8,270 bases of DNA from Dehalococcoidia bacterium (GCA_030744635.1 JASLQE010000201.1:1-8270); one strand, 5' to 3'. Shown: positions 1 to 5,829, counted from the stretch's first letter. A program made the numbers and translations. Notes: generated by a model not told the origin, from the letters alone.

Positions 1-645
1 TCCACCCGCCCCGGCGCTGCCCCGGTCCCCGTTGAAGAAGAGCTACGCCGGGTGCTGCCGGTGTTGGAAAAGGTAGTGTCATCGGTAAAGGTGCCCGTGA
101 GTATAGATACCTACAAGGCGGAGGTGGCACGCCGGGCTACAGATGCCGGGGCTGCCCTCATCAACGATGTATGGGGCCTGAAACGGGACCCGGCCCTGGC
201 CCGGGTGGCAGCGGATATGGGCCTGCCGCTGGTGCTGATGCACAACCAGCGGGGCACCTGCTATGTGGACCTGGTGGCCGAGGTGGCGGCCGGCCTGCGC
301 TGGAGCCTGGATAGGGCACAGGAGGCTGGGATACCTGCAGGGAGCCTGATTGTGGACCCAGGCATCGGCTTCGGTAAGAACCTGGAGCACAACCTGGAGC
401 TTATGCGCCGGCTGGGCGAGTTGCGCTCCCTAGGGCATCCGGTGCTGCTGGGCACATCCCGCAAGTCCATGATAGGGCTGGTGCTGGGCCTGCCCCGTGA
501 GGAGCGGGTGGAGGGGACGGCGGCTACGGTGGCCCTGGGCATCGCTGCTGGCGCAGACATTGTGCGGTTGCACGATGTGGCCCCCATGGTGCGGGTATGC
601 CGCATGGCGGACGCAATAGTGAGAGGCCCTGTGCCCCAGGTTTAG
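1..645 (+). CDS. folP: Dihydropteroate synthase, 5'-truncated by the window edge
   Basis: Cytoplasmic enzyme of folate synthesis that joins 6-hydroxymethyl-7,8-dihydropterin pyrophosphate to p-aminobenzoate to give dihydropteroate; target of sulfonamides. The open frame runs from base 1, so the first in-frame GTG at 52 is not the real start. The 214 visible residues begin exactly at the conserved STRPG loop. They continue with SIDTYK (34-39), INDVWG (54-59), LMHNQRG (79-85), the pterin-site DPGIGFGK (119-126), GTSRKS (151-156) and RLHDV (189-193), all in family order along the TIM barrel. About 55-65 N-terminal residues are missing compared with the usual 270-280. LMHN replaces the commoner LMHM, a minor variation. 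It ends at TAG 643-645 and converges on the plsY-like gene 22 bp away, with a hairpin in between. Upstream partners are outside the window. Identification is secure. Confidence 0.97.
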   Translation, partial: STRPGAAPVPVEEELRRVLPVLEKVVSSVKVPVSIDTYKAEVARRATDAGAALINDVWGLKRDPALARVAADMGLPLVLMHNQRGTCYVDLVAEVAAGLRWSLDRAQEAGIPAGSLIVDPGIGFGKNLEHNLELMRRLGELRSLGHPVLLGTSRKSMIGLVLGLPREERVEGTAATVALGIAAGADIVRLHDVAPMVRVCRMADAIVRGPVPQV

Positions 646-666
646 CCCTGCCGTGGGGACAGGGCT
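644..666 (+). terminator. Hairpin between convergent folP and plsY-like genes, candidate terminator
   Basis: A perfect 7-bp inverted repeat, AGCCCTG (644-650) with CAGGGCT (660-666), encloses a 9-nt loop. It overlaps the folP stop codon and fills the gap between the two converging stop codons. The downstream bases on the + strand are only partly T-rich (TTCTACCTT), so intrinsic termination would be weak; on the - strand the stem is followed by AAA. It could serve as a weak terminator for folP or simply as a 3'-end stabilising stem. Confidence 0.45.
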
Positions 667-667
667 T

Positions 668-1324
668 CTACCTTACCTCTACGCCGGGTGCGGTCACCTC
701 AGGTTCCATGTCCAGGGCCTCGGATGCATCCAGTAACGCCTGCCGCCGAGCGGCGCTACGCCGGGCCAGGGGCATGTCCACGAACTTTTTTACACTCACC
801 ACGGCAAACATGGCCACCATATATCCCATCATGCTGATGGGGTCACCGCTCCACAGGGCGGCCACGGGCAGGAAGGCGAAGCCCAAGGTTTGAGAGAAGT
901 TCCAGTGGCGGCTTACCGCCAACACCATGCCGGCCACGGCGACTCCGGCCAGTGTCTCTAGGGGCATAAGGGCCAGCAGCACTCCCGCCGTGGGCGCAAA
1001 CCCCTGACCCCCCCTGAAGTGCAGGAAGGGAGACCAATCGTGTCCAGCCACCACGGCCATACCAACCGCCAGCACCCACACCTCACCCAGGCCGACTTGG
1101 CGGGCGAAAAGGACTATGGCGGTCCCCTTGGTGAAGTCCAGTACCCCTACCACCAGCCCGGACCAGTGCCCAATCTGCTTGAAGGTGTTGCGGGCACCCA
1201 CATTGCCGTCTCCCACCGTGCGGATGTCCACCCCGGCCATCGCCCTGGACAATATGTATGCCCAAGGCACCGCACCCAGAAGGAAAGCCGCTATCAGGAC
1301 GACCGTCAGGACGACCACAATCAC
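668..1324 (-). CDS. plsY: PlsY-family acyl-phosphate:glycerol-3-phosphate acyltransferase, divergent
   Basis: Members of this family are inner-membrane enzymes that move an acyl group from acyl-phosphate to glycerol-3-phosphate, the first step of phospholipid synthesis in most bacteria. The 218-residue product has the right length, an N-terminal hydrophobic helix (about 2-25), several further membrane segments and a charged C-terminal tail. Family landmarks in order are GDGNVGARNTFK (38-49, motif 1), DFTKG (63-67) and GHDWSPFLHFRGGQG (94-108, motif 2). Key positions differ from canonical PlsY: motif 1 has Asp where the essential Ser normally lies and Lys in place of the essential Arg, the GGKG loop reads GGQG, and the usual C-terminal HRxNIxRL motif is not visible. 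It may be a lineage-specific active variant or a paralogue with another acceptor. The start is GTG at 1324-1322, with GAGGT (1335-1331) 6 nt upstream. It is a single-gene unit, divergent from the MFS gene. Confidence 0.85.
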   Translation of the reverse strand: MIVVVLTVVLIAAFLLGAVPWAYILSRAMAGVDIRTVGDGNVGARNTFKQIGHWSGLVVGVLDFTKGTAIVLFARQVGLGEVWVLAVGMAVVAGHDWSPFLHFRGGQGFAPTAGVLLALMPLETLAGVAVAGMVLAVSRHWNFSQTLGFAFLPVAALWSGDPISMMGYMVAMFAVVSVKKFVDMPLARRSAARRQALLDASEALDMEPEVTAPGVEVR

Positions 1325-1359
1325 CCACTTACCTCGCTAAGCCATGCGTTGGTACCTAC

Positions 1360-1368
1360 ATTATAGCA
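1360..1368 (-). promoter_or_regulatory. Extended -10 promoter for the plsY-like gene
   Basis: On the minus strand the sequence reads TGCTATAAT (1368 to 1360), a perfect -10 hexamer preceded by the TGn extension. No good -35 hexamer is found at 16-18 bp, which is usual for extended -10 promoters. The predicted transcription start near 1353 would leave a leader of about 30 nt containing the GAGGT ribosome-binding site of the plsY-like gene. Confidence 0.55.
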
Positions 1369-1402
1369 CCTGACACCACCGGCTGGCTGCCGTTGCCCAG
1401 AT

Positions 1403-1431
1403 TTGCCCACCGTACCTTGCTCTGCTACGAT
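1403..1431 (+). promoter_or_regulatory. Candidate promoter for the MFS gene, giving a leaderless mRNA
   Basis: TTGCCC (1403-1408) is followed after 17 bp by TACGAT (1426-1431). The -10 hexamer is preceded by TGC, giving an extended -10. Each hexamer matches four of six consensus bases. The expected start, 6-8 bases downstream, falls at about 1438-1440, on the ATG of the MFS gene at 1440. This agrees with the absence of any Shine-Dalgarno sequence before that ATG. Confidence 0.4.
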
Positions 1432-1439
1432 GGTGCCGA

Positions 1440-2879
1440 ATGAGCCACGATACAAAACCCCTTGACCACGGCGATGGCACGATAGCTGCCCTGGCCCGTC
1501 GCCGGGGTCTGGTGCTTATCGCGGTTACACTGGGCATGTTCCTCCTCTTTTTGGACTCGGCGGTTAACGTGGCTTTGCCCGCCATCTCTCAGGACCTGGG
1601 CAGCAGCATCCAAGGCGTGCTGTGGATAATCATCATCTACCAGTTGGTGAGGGTAGCCCTGCTGCCCACGCTGGGCAACGCGGGGGACAGCCTGGGGCTC
1701 AGACCGGTCTTCATCACAGGACTGCTCCTTTACACCCTGGGGGTGGCGGTGGTGAGCCTGTCAGGGAATATCCCACAGATGGCATTTCTTAGAGGCTTTC
1801 AGGCCGTGGGCACCGCCATGCTGTGGGCCGCCGCCCCGGCCCTGGTGGGCCGGGCCTTCCCCATCGGCGAGAGGGGCCGGGCGCTGGGGGTTATGACCGC
1901 CGGGGGGTCGGCAGGGCTGATAGGCGGCCCCCTGCTGGGGGGCCTGTTGCTGGAGTGGTGGGGGTGGCCCGCTATATTCTGGTTCCGAGTCCCTGTTGGC
2001 ATTACGGTAATAGCGGTGGCCCTGATAGCTGTGCGCGGCGATACCCGGCCCCCCCCCAAGCCTGGCAGACACTACGATATAGCCGGTGCCGCCACCCTTG
2101 CCGGGGGCCTAGGGTTACTCACCATGGCCCTCTCACTATTCGGCCACGGTGTGGGCACCTTGCTGTCGCTCTTCATGGTAACGGGGGGTCTGGGGCTGCT
2201 GGCTGGCTTCGTGGCGGTGGAGGCCCGCTCCTCCTCCCCCATCATTCCCATTTCCATATTGAGGCACCGGGCCTTCCTGGTAGCGGTTGCCCGTGGCTAT
2301 CTGGGTCATACTGCTATATTCATAGTCTGGTTCCTCTTCCCCTTCTTCATGGAGGAGAGGCTACTGTTATCGGCGGCCATGATGGGGGTGATGCTTACCG
2401 TGCCTCCATTGGTAGCCACGGTAGTCTCCCCTTTCAGTGGCTGGGCCTCAGACCGGGTGGGTACATGGTGGCCCGTTAACATCGGGCTGCTGGTGGCGAC
2501 CGTAGCGGTGTGGCTGCTGGGGGGGGTTCAGGGGGGAGACGCAGTGCCGCCGGTGATGGCTACCCTGGCCCTAATGGGCCTGGGGTTTGGACTGTACCAG
2601 GCCCCCAACTATAGCTCACTGCTGAACAGCGTCCCGCCGGAGAGGATGGCTACTGCGGCTTCCATGCTGGGCATGTCCACCACCCTGGGCACTATTACGG
2701 CCGTGGCCCTGTCCAGCGCAGTATTCTCACTGCGGAGAGGGGCTTACGAGGCCCTTCCGCCAGGAACGGCCTTTGACCTGGCCTACCGGGACACACTGTT
2801 CGTCTTCGCCATCATAGGGACGCTGGCGGTTGCGGTATCTCTATCTGGAACCAGGCAGGAGTGGCGGCAGAGGCGGTAG
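1440..2879 (+). CDS. MFS permease, DHA2/EmrB-QacA-type drug:proton antiporter
   Basis: Integral membrane transporter of the major facilitator superfamily. The 479-residue product is hydrophobic throughout, with a segment pattern consistent with the 14-helix DHA2 branch. Helix 1 contains LDSAVNVALP (38-47), the counterpart of the LDxTIVNVALP signature. A motif-A-like loop, GNAGDSLGLRPVF, lies between helices 2 and 3. A glycine-rich GLIGGPLLGGLLLEWWGW stretch matches the antiporter motif C region of helix 5. Family members export lipophilic drugs, dyes or metabolites against a proton gradient; the substrate cannot be read from sequence. ATG at 1440 is the only sensible start, because no in-frame ATG, GTG or TTG and no ribosome-binding site occur just upstream, suggesting leaderless translation. 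It contains a C9 run (2049-2057) and a G8 run (2519-2526), both in frame. It converges on the dehydratase gene with a 19-bp gap. No adjacent regulator or periplasmic adaptor gene is present. Confidence 0.9.
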   Translation: MSHDTKPLDHGDGTIAALARRRGLVLIAVTLGMFLLFLDSAVNVALPAISQDLGSSIQGVLWIIIIYQLVRVALLPTLGNAGDSLGLRPVFITGLLLYTLGVAVVSLSGNIPQMAFLRGFQAVGTAMLWAAAPALVGRAFPIGERGRALGVMTAGGSAGLIGGPLLGGLLLEWWGWPAIFWFRVPVGITVIAVALIAVRGDTRPPPKPGRHYDIAGAATLAGGLGLLTMALSLFGHGVGTLLSLFMVTGGLGLLAGFVAVEARSSSPIIPISILRHRAFLVAVARGYLGHTAIFIVWFLFPFFMEERLLLSAAMMGVMLTVPPLVATVVSPFSGWASDRVGTWWPVNIGLLVATVAVWLLGGVQGGDAVPPVMATLALMGLGFGLYQAPNYSSLLNSVPPERMATAASMLGMSTTLGTITAVALSSAVFSLRRGAYEALPPGTAFDLAYRDTLFVFAIIGTLAVAVSLSGTRQEWRQRR

Positions 2880-2883
2880 CGGC

Positions 2884-2901
2884 TGACCGTTGGGGCGGTC
2901 A
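2884..2901. terminator. Short hairpin between convergent MFS and dehydratase genes
   Basis: TGACCG (2884-2889) and CGGTCA (2896-2901) form a perfect 6-bp stem with a 6-nt loop, 5 bases after the MFS stop codon and overlapping the dehydratase stop codon (2901-2899). No T tract follows on either strand, so it is at best a weak or factor-assisted terminator serving both converging genes. Confidence 0.3.
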
Positions 2902-4035
2902 CACCCCTATCTCCATCATCTCGGCAAAGGCCTCCACCCGGGTGCGGAACTGGCCCACCGGCACCACGATATCCGATTCCAGGAACAGGGTTGGTATACC
3001 AGCCCTGTCCATCGTTGCTTTGATATCAGGGGCATCCCACTGGTGAGGGTCACAGAACTTCTGCTGCATCACGATGACGCCCTGCACCCTGAAGTCCCGG
3101 GTTAGCTCCTGCAGGAAAACCATGCGCCGCTTCTCCGCCAGGTCTTTGTTGGGGCAGGGGGGCTTGGCAATCATGCGTTCGGCTATGGCCGCTACAGGGT
3201 CGGCCCCATCGGGTGTGGTATTCCAGAAATAGCGGGTGCCTATACAGTGCTCATCCACCACCACCCCCAGGCCCAAGGAGTCCAGCAGGCGCAGAAAGCT
3301 GATGTCGTCATTACCGCTGCCTATCAACATCAGGCGCGGTTTGCCGTCACCCCCCTCCTTAGGATTGGGGGGCTTGCCCTTGAGCTCGGCCAGCAGCTCC
3401 TCCAGCCAGGTATTGGCCTCCCTCTTGTCCATTACCATGGTGGCCAGGACCACCTCCATGGCCTCGGCGCCGGTGATGGACGGGTTATCCTGCTTCCTGA
3501 GGTCATAGATGTCCCGGAGCAGGCGGCGGTTGGTGTCATATACATCCAGTGCGCTGCGGATAACCTCCGGGGTAAGGGCGGTGCCGGACTCCTCCTCCAG
3601 GGAGAGGCGCAGCTCCTCCAAGCTCCTGGCCAGATTAGCCAGGGCCATAGGTGTGTGCAAGGAGGGAGGGACATACAGGTCATAGCTGTAGCCTGGGTCC
3701 AGGTGGCGGCACCAGCTCACATAGGTCTGCTTCATATGGATGCAGCAGTGACCCTGGAGAATGCCGCCCAGGTAGTCATAGCGGCCCAGCAACCCCTGCG
3801 CCAGGAAATCACGGGAGCAGGGACACCACTTGCTAAATATGTGGCGTTCGCTCACATCCTGGGGCTCGTGACTGCCCAGTATGCGCACAGGCAGGTTACC
3901 GGTGGCGTAAATCATCTCATCGGGCAGATAGGTACACAGGTAGCCCATCACCTTGCGTCCGGTGGCCGCTTTCCACTCCGATGCATAACGGTGCCGGTCC
4001 TCTACTACACTCCGGAACTTATCCAGCACTGCCAT
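2899..4035 (-). CDS. 2-hydroxyacyl-CoA dehydratase / benzoyl-CoA reductase-family subunit (HgdB/BcrB-like)
   Basis: Oxygen-sensitive iron-sulfur protein family of anaerobes. Heterodimers of two related subunits carry [4Fe-4S] clusters and, after one-electron activation by an ATP-dependent activator, dehydrate (R)-2-hydroxyacyl-CoA or reduce aromatic acyl-CoA. The 378-residue length matches a single subunit. Visible landmarks are CTYLPDEMIYATG (34-46), the family's C-x-Y-x-P-x-E opening; CPCSRD (71-76); a Cys pair at 97-98; EHCIGTRYFW (about 262-271); and QKFCDPHQWD (about 325-334). The Cys residues at 34, 71 or 73 and 97 or 98 are the likely cluster ligands. The start is ATG at 4035-4033, with GGAAAGGGG (4052-4044) 8 nt upstream. 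No second subunit and no activator ATPase are encoded nearby, so its partner and substrate are unknown. It is divergent from the TRAP permease, which might supply the acid. The family call is firm; the reaction is not. Confidence 0.9.
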   Translation of the reverse strand: MAVLDKFRSVVEDRHRYASEWKAATGRKVMGYLCTYLPDEMIYATGNLPVRILGSHEPQDVSERHIFSKWCPCSRDFLAQGLLGRYDYLGGILQGHCCIHMKQTYVSWCRHLDPGYSYDLYVPPSLHTPMALANLARSLEELRLSLEEESGTALTPEVIRSALDVYDTNRRLLRDIYDLRKQDNPSITGAEAMEVVLATMVMDKREANTWLEELLAELKGKPPNPKEGGDGKPRLMLIGSGNDDISFLRLLDSLGLGVVVDEHCIGTRYFWNTTPDGADPVAAIAERMIAKPPCPNKDLAEKRRMVFLQELTRDFRVQGVIVMQQKFCDPHQWDAPDIKATMDRAGIPTLFLESDIVVPVGQFRTRVEAFAEMMEIGV

Positions 4036-4073
4036 GGTCTGAACCCCTTTCCACTTGACCTCTAAAGGCTTGA

Positions 4074-4084
4074 TTGTAATACAA
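4074..4084. promoter_or_regulatory. Palindromic operator candidate at the dehydratase transcription start
   Basis: TTGTAATACAA is a perfect palindrome with 5-bp arms around a central base. It lies across the predicted start site (about 4085) of the minus-strand promoter, the usual place for a repressor site. Eight of its bases (TTGTAATA) recur at 4143-4150 in the same intergenic region. Confidence 0.3.
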
Positions 4085-4091
4085 AGGACAA

Positions 4092-4100
4092 ATCATACCA
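4092..4100 (-). promoter_or_regulatory. Extended -10 promoter for the dehydratase-family gene
   Basis: On the minus strand the sequence reads TGGTATGAT (4100 to 4092): a five-of-six -10 hexamer with a TGn extension. No convincing -35 is present. The predicted start near 4085 gives a leader of about 50 nt that includes the AAAGGGG ribosome-binding site of the dehydratase gene. Confidence 0.4.
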
Positions 4101-4150
4101 GATTCATTCCCAGAAAGAAACCGTGCTTCGGGAAAGAAATATTTGTAATA

Positions 4151-4167
4151 GCTATATGTCGTATATC
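4151..4167. promoter_or_regulatory. Imperfect dyad just upstream of the dctM promoter
   Basis: GCTATATGTCGTATATC is a 17-bp near-palindrome in which six of eight base pairs match around the central T. It lies 8 bp upstream of the -35 hexamer at 4176, centred about 50 bp before the predicted transcription start, a position typical for an activator site. No regulator gene is adjacent, and AT-rich DNA produces such dyads by chance. Confidence 0.2.
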
Positions 4168-4175
4168 ACAACACC

Positions 4176-4203
4176 TTGACACAGAGATATGCCGTGGTAT
4201 ACT
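4176..4203 (+). promoter_or_regulatory. Strong sigma-70-type promoter driving dctM
   Basis: A perfect -35 hexamer TTGACA (4176-4181) is followed after 16 bp by TATACT (4198-4203), which matches five of six -10 bases. It is the best promoter match in the window. The expected start near 4210 would give a leader of about 110 nt containing the dctQ-like remnant and the dctM ribosome-binding site. Confidence 0.65.
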
Positions 4204-4207
4204 GGGC

Positions 4208-4315
4208 ATCCTCAAGTACCCCTTCCGCATCCTGTTGCCTATCGAGTCCGCGCTGCTGTGCCTGGAGTTGCTGGCAACCCTGGAAGAGAAGTTGAGGTTC
4301 CTGTGGCGGAGGTAA
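4208..4315 (+). pseudogene. Probable C-terminal remnant of a TRAP small permease (DctQ)
   Basis: DctQ is the four-helix small membrane subunit of TRAP transporters and is normally encoded directly before dctM. In this frame about 35 codons read ILKYPFRILLPIESALLCLE followed by a short charged tail, ending at TAA 4313-4315. This pattern (an aromatic/proline stretch, one membrane helix with a Pro near its start, a leucine-rich run and a basic end) is that of the last helix of DctQ proteins. Its stop is 4 nt before the dctM start, and the dctM Shine-Dalgarno GGAGG (4308-4312) lies in its last codons, as in dctQ-dctM pairs. The open frame extends back to an ATG at 4055, but that part is AT-rich, not DctQ-like, and contains the promoter. 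No ribosome-binding site precedes the remaining TTG at 4235. A 5' deletion of dctQ is the favoured reading; a small expressed membrane peptide is the alternative. Confidence 0.5.
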
Positions 4316-4319
4316 AGAC

Positions 4320-5621
4320 TTGAGCCCGGGCATGGCAGCAGTTCTGGGCATGGCCCTCTTGCTTGTGGTGCTGGCGGCCAGGCTCCCGATAGGGTTCTCC
4401 CTCACCCTGGTGGGCTTCCTGGGCTACGGCATCGTAGGAGGTTGGGGGGCAGCGTTGGGGATGTTAGGTATTGAACCATACTCTCAGGTTACCGAATACC
4501 TGCTCAGTGCCGTCCCCATGTTCCTGCTCATGGGCCATTTCGCCCACCACACCGGAATCAGCGAGGAGATTTACAGGACGGCCTACCGCTGGCTGGGCTT
4601 CCTGCCGAGGGGGCTTGCCCTGGCCACCGTGGCCGGCTGTGCCGGGTTCGCCGCCGCCTCCGGCTCCAGCGTGGCCACAGCGGCCGTAATGGGCACGGTA
4701 TCCTTACCGCAGATGGCCCGCTATAACTACCACCCCCGGCTGGCGACGGGCTGTGTGGCCGCTGACGGCACCCTGGGCATTCTAATCCCCCCCAGCATCA
4801 CCCTGGTCCTCTTCGGTATCATCACCGATACCCCCATCGGCGAGCTGCTCATAGCCGGTCTCATCCCCGGCATAATGCTGGCCTGCATCTTTATGCTCAC
4901 CATCTATGTGATGGCCCACCGTAACCCGGCCCTAGGACCCCGGGCGGAGCCCTTCTCCTGTGGGGAGCGCTTCGGCGCCCTGTGGGGTGTGTGGGGCATC
5001 CTGGTGTTATTCGTACTGGTGATGGGCGGCATCTACGGGGGCATCTTCACCCCCACCGAGGCCGCCGCCGTGGGCGCTGTGGGCGCTTTTACACTGGCGG
5101 CCCTTAAGCGGAAGTTTACCTTCGGTGTCCTACGCACCTCCATTATGGACACAGGTCGCACCACGGCCATGATATTTATCACCATTGTCGGTGCCGTAAT
5201 CTTCAGCTACTTCCTGGCCATAACCCAGGTCCCTACCCGGCTCTCCGAGTTCCTGGCAGGGCTTCCCGTCTCCAAATATGTCATCATATCCGGCGTCATC
5301 GCTCTCTACATCCCCCTGGGGATGTTCATAGAGGTCATCGGCGTGATGCTGCTCACGCTGCCTGTTCTGTTCCCCGTCGCTGTGAACATGGGTTTTGACC
5401 TGGTTTGGTTCGGCGTGGTGGTGGTAATCATGATGGAGCTGGGGCTAATCACTCCACCCGTGGGCATGAATGTATCCGTCATCAGCGGCATAGCCAAGGA
5501 TGTGCCGCTATACGAGATATTACGGGGCATACTGCCTTTCTTCCTGGGTATGCTGCTCCTGGTGGCAATCCTGATAGTTTTCCCACAGATAGCCCTCTTC
5601 CTGCCCAATACTATGCGTTAG
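4320..5621 (+). CDS. dctM: TRAP transporter large permease subunit DctM
   Basis: Large membrane subunit of a tripartite ATP-independent periplasmic transporter, which imports carboxylates and related organic acids using a sodium or proton gradient with a small permease (DctQ) and a solute-binding protein (DctP). The 433-residue length is standard, with about 12 membrane segments. Family signatures are ASGSSVATAAVMGTVSLPQM (113-132), DGTLGILIPPSI (149-160), GIFTPTEAAAVGA (241-253), LGMFIEVIGVMLLTLPVLFP (333-352) and ELGLITPPVGMN (373-384). TTG at 4320 is chosen because GGAGG (4308-4312) sits 7 nt before it; the in-frame ATG at 4332 would be 19 nt away. A strong promoter lies about 120 bp upstream. 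No intact dctQ or dctP is in the window, and only a DctQ-like C-terminal remnant precedes it, so the transporter either uses partners encoded elsewhere or is disabled. Substrate unknown. Confidence 0.95.
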   Translation: MSPGMAAVLGMALLLVVLAARLPIGFSLTLVGFLGYGIVGGWGAALGMLGIEPYSQVTEYLLSAVPMFLLMGHFAHHTGISEEIYRTAYRWLGFLPRGLALATVAGCAGFAAASGSSVATAAVMGTVSLPQMARYNYHPRLATGCVAADGTLGILIPPSITLVLFGIITDTPIGELLIAGLIPGIMLACIFMLTIYVMAHRNPALGPRAEPFSCGERFGALWGVWGILVLFVLVMGGIYGGIFTPTEAAAVGAVGAFTLAALKRKFTFGVLRTSIMDTGRTTAMIFITIVGAVIFSYFLAITQVPTRLSEFLAGLPVSKYVIISGVIALYIPLGMFIEVIGVMLLTLPVLFPVAVNMGFDLVWFGVVVVIMMELGLITPPVGMNVSVISGIAKDVPLYEILRGILPFFLGMLLLVAILIVFPQIALFLPNTMR

Positions 5622-5829
5622 CCTGTATCCCTCTCTATCAGGACACGTCTGCTTCAACCAATCAGCTAACCTCGCCTTGCCGTTTTAGGTTACATCCGCA
5701 CACAGCCCCAACCCACCTGGCAGCATAGTTACCGGTATGGAATGGCAGCAACTTTGTTCTTTCTTGAGGGATGGTGGTAAGTTGGTTTATACTTAGGTAG
5801 ACTGGATACTTATACGCCAAAGGAAGCCA
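5622..5829. other. Non-coding gap between dctM and dnaJ
   Basis: This 208-bp stretch shows no convincing gene on either strand. It holds an inverted repeat TAACCT/AGGTTA (5667-5672 and 5687-5692) with a 14-nt loop, which could be a weak terminator stem for dctM. It also has a direct repeat TGGCAGCA (5718-5725 and 5743-5750) flanking the palindrome TACCGGTA (5730-5737), and then the dnaJ promoter. No CIRCE element (TTAGCACTC-N9-GAGTGCTAA) was seen. Confidence 0.6.
5764..5793 (+). promoter_or_regulatory. Promoter of the dnaJ-prmA-rsmE operon
   Basis: TTGAGG (5764-5769, four of six -35 bases) is followed after 18 bp by TATACT (5788-5793, five of six -10 bases). The predicted start near 5800 gives a leader of about 30 nt carrying AAAGGA (5819-5824), the dnaJ ribosome-binding site. 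The pattern is housekeeping sigma type; no heat-shock operator is visible. Confidence 0.5.

Noticed and set aside
43..765. Repeated motif CTACGCCGGGTG at 43-54 and 679-690, with CTACGCCGGG again at 756-765, as a possible uptake or chi-like signal
   Set aside because: One or two repeated 12-mers are expected by chance in a GC-rich stretch of this length, and all copies fall inside coding sequence with no strand or spacing rule.
1823..2479. Open frame of 218 codons overlapping the MFS gene in another frame
   Set aside because: The protein is rich in Gly, Pro, Arg and His with no domain pattern, typical of a shifted reading of a GC-rich gene.
3247..4065. Open frame of 272 codons on the + strand, antisense to the dehydratase gene
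   Set aside because: It lies almost entirely opposite a gene with clear family motifs, its translation shows no recognisable domain, and long antisense frames are common in high-GC coding DNA.
4107..4134. TTCCC/GGGAA inverted repeat in the divergent control region as a riboswitch or attenuator
   Set aside because: Only 5 bp of stem around an 18-nt loop, and it lies upstream of both predicted transcription starts, so it would not be in either transcript.
4055..4207. N-terminal part of the 86-codon frame before dctM as a real protein start
   Set aside because: This part is AT-rich, has no clear ribosome-binding site, contains the promoter elements of both divergent genes, and does not resemble any TRAP subunit; only the 3' part looks like former coding DNA.
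5667..5692. TAACCT/AGGTTA inverted repeat as a firm dctM terminator
   Set aside because: The stem has only 6 AT-containing pairs, the loop is 14 nt and no T tract follows, so it is noted within the gap rather than called as a terminator.
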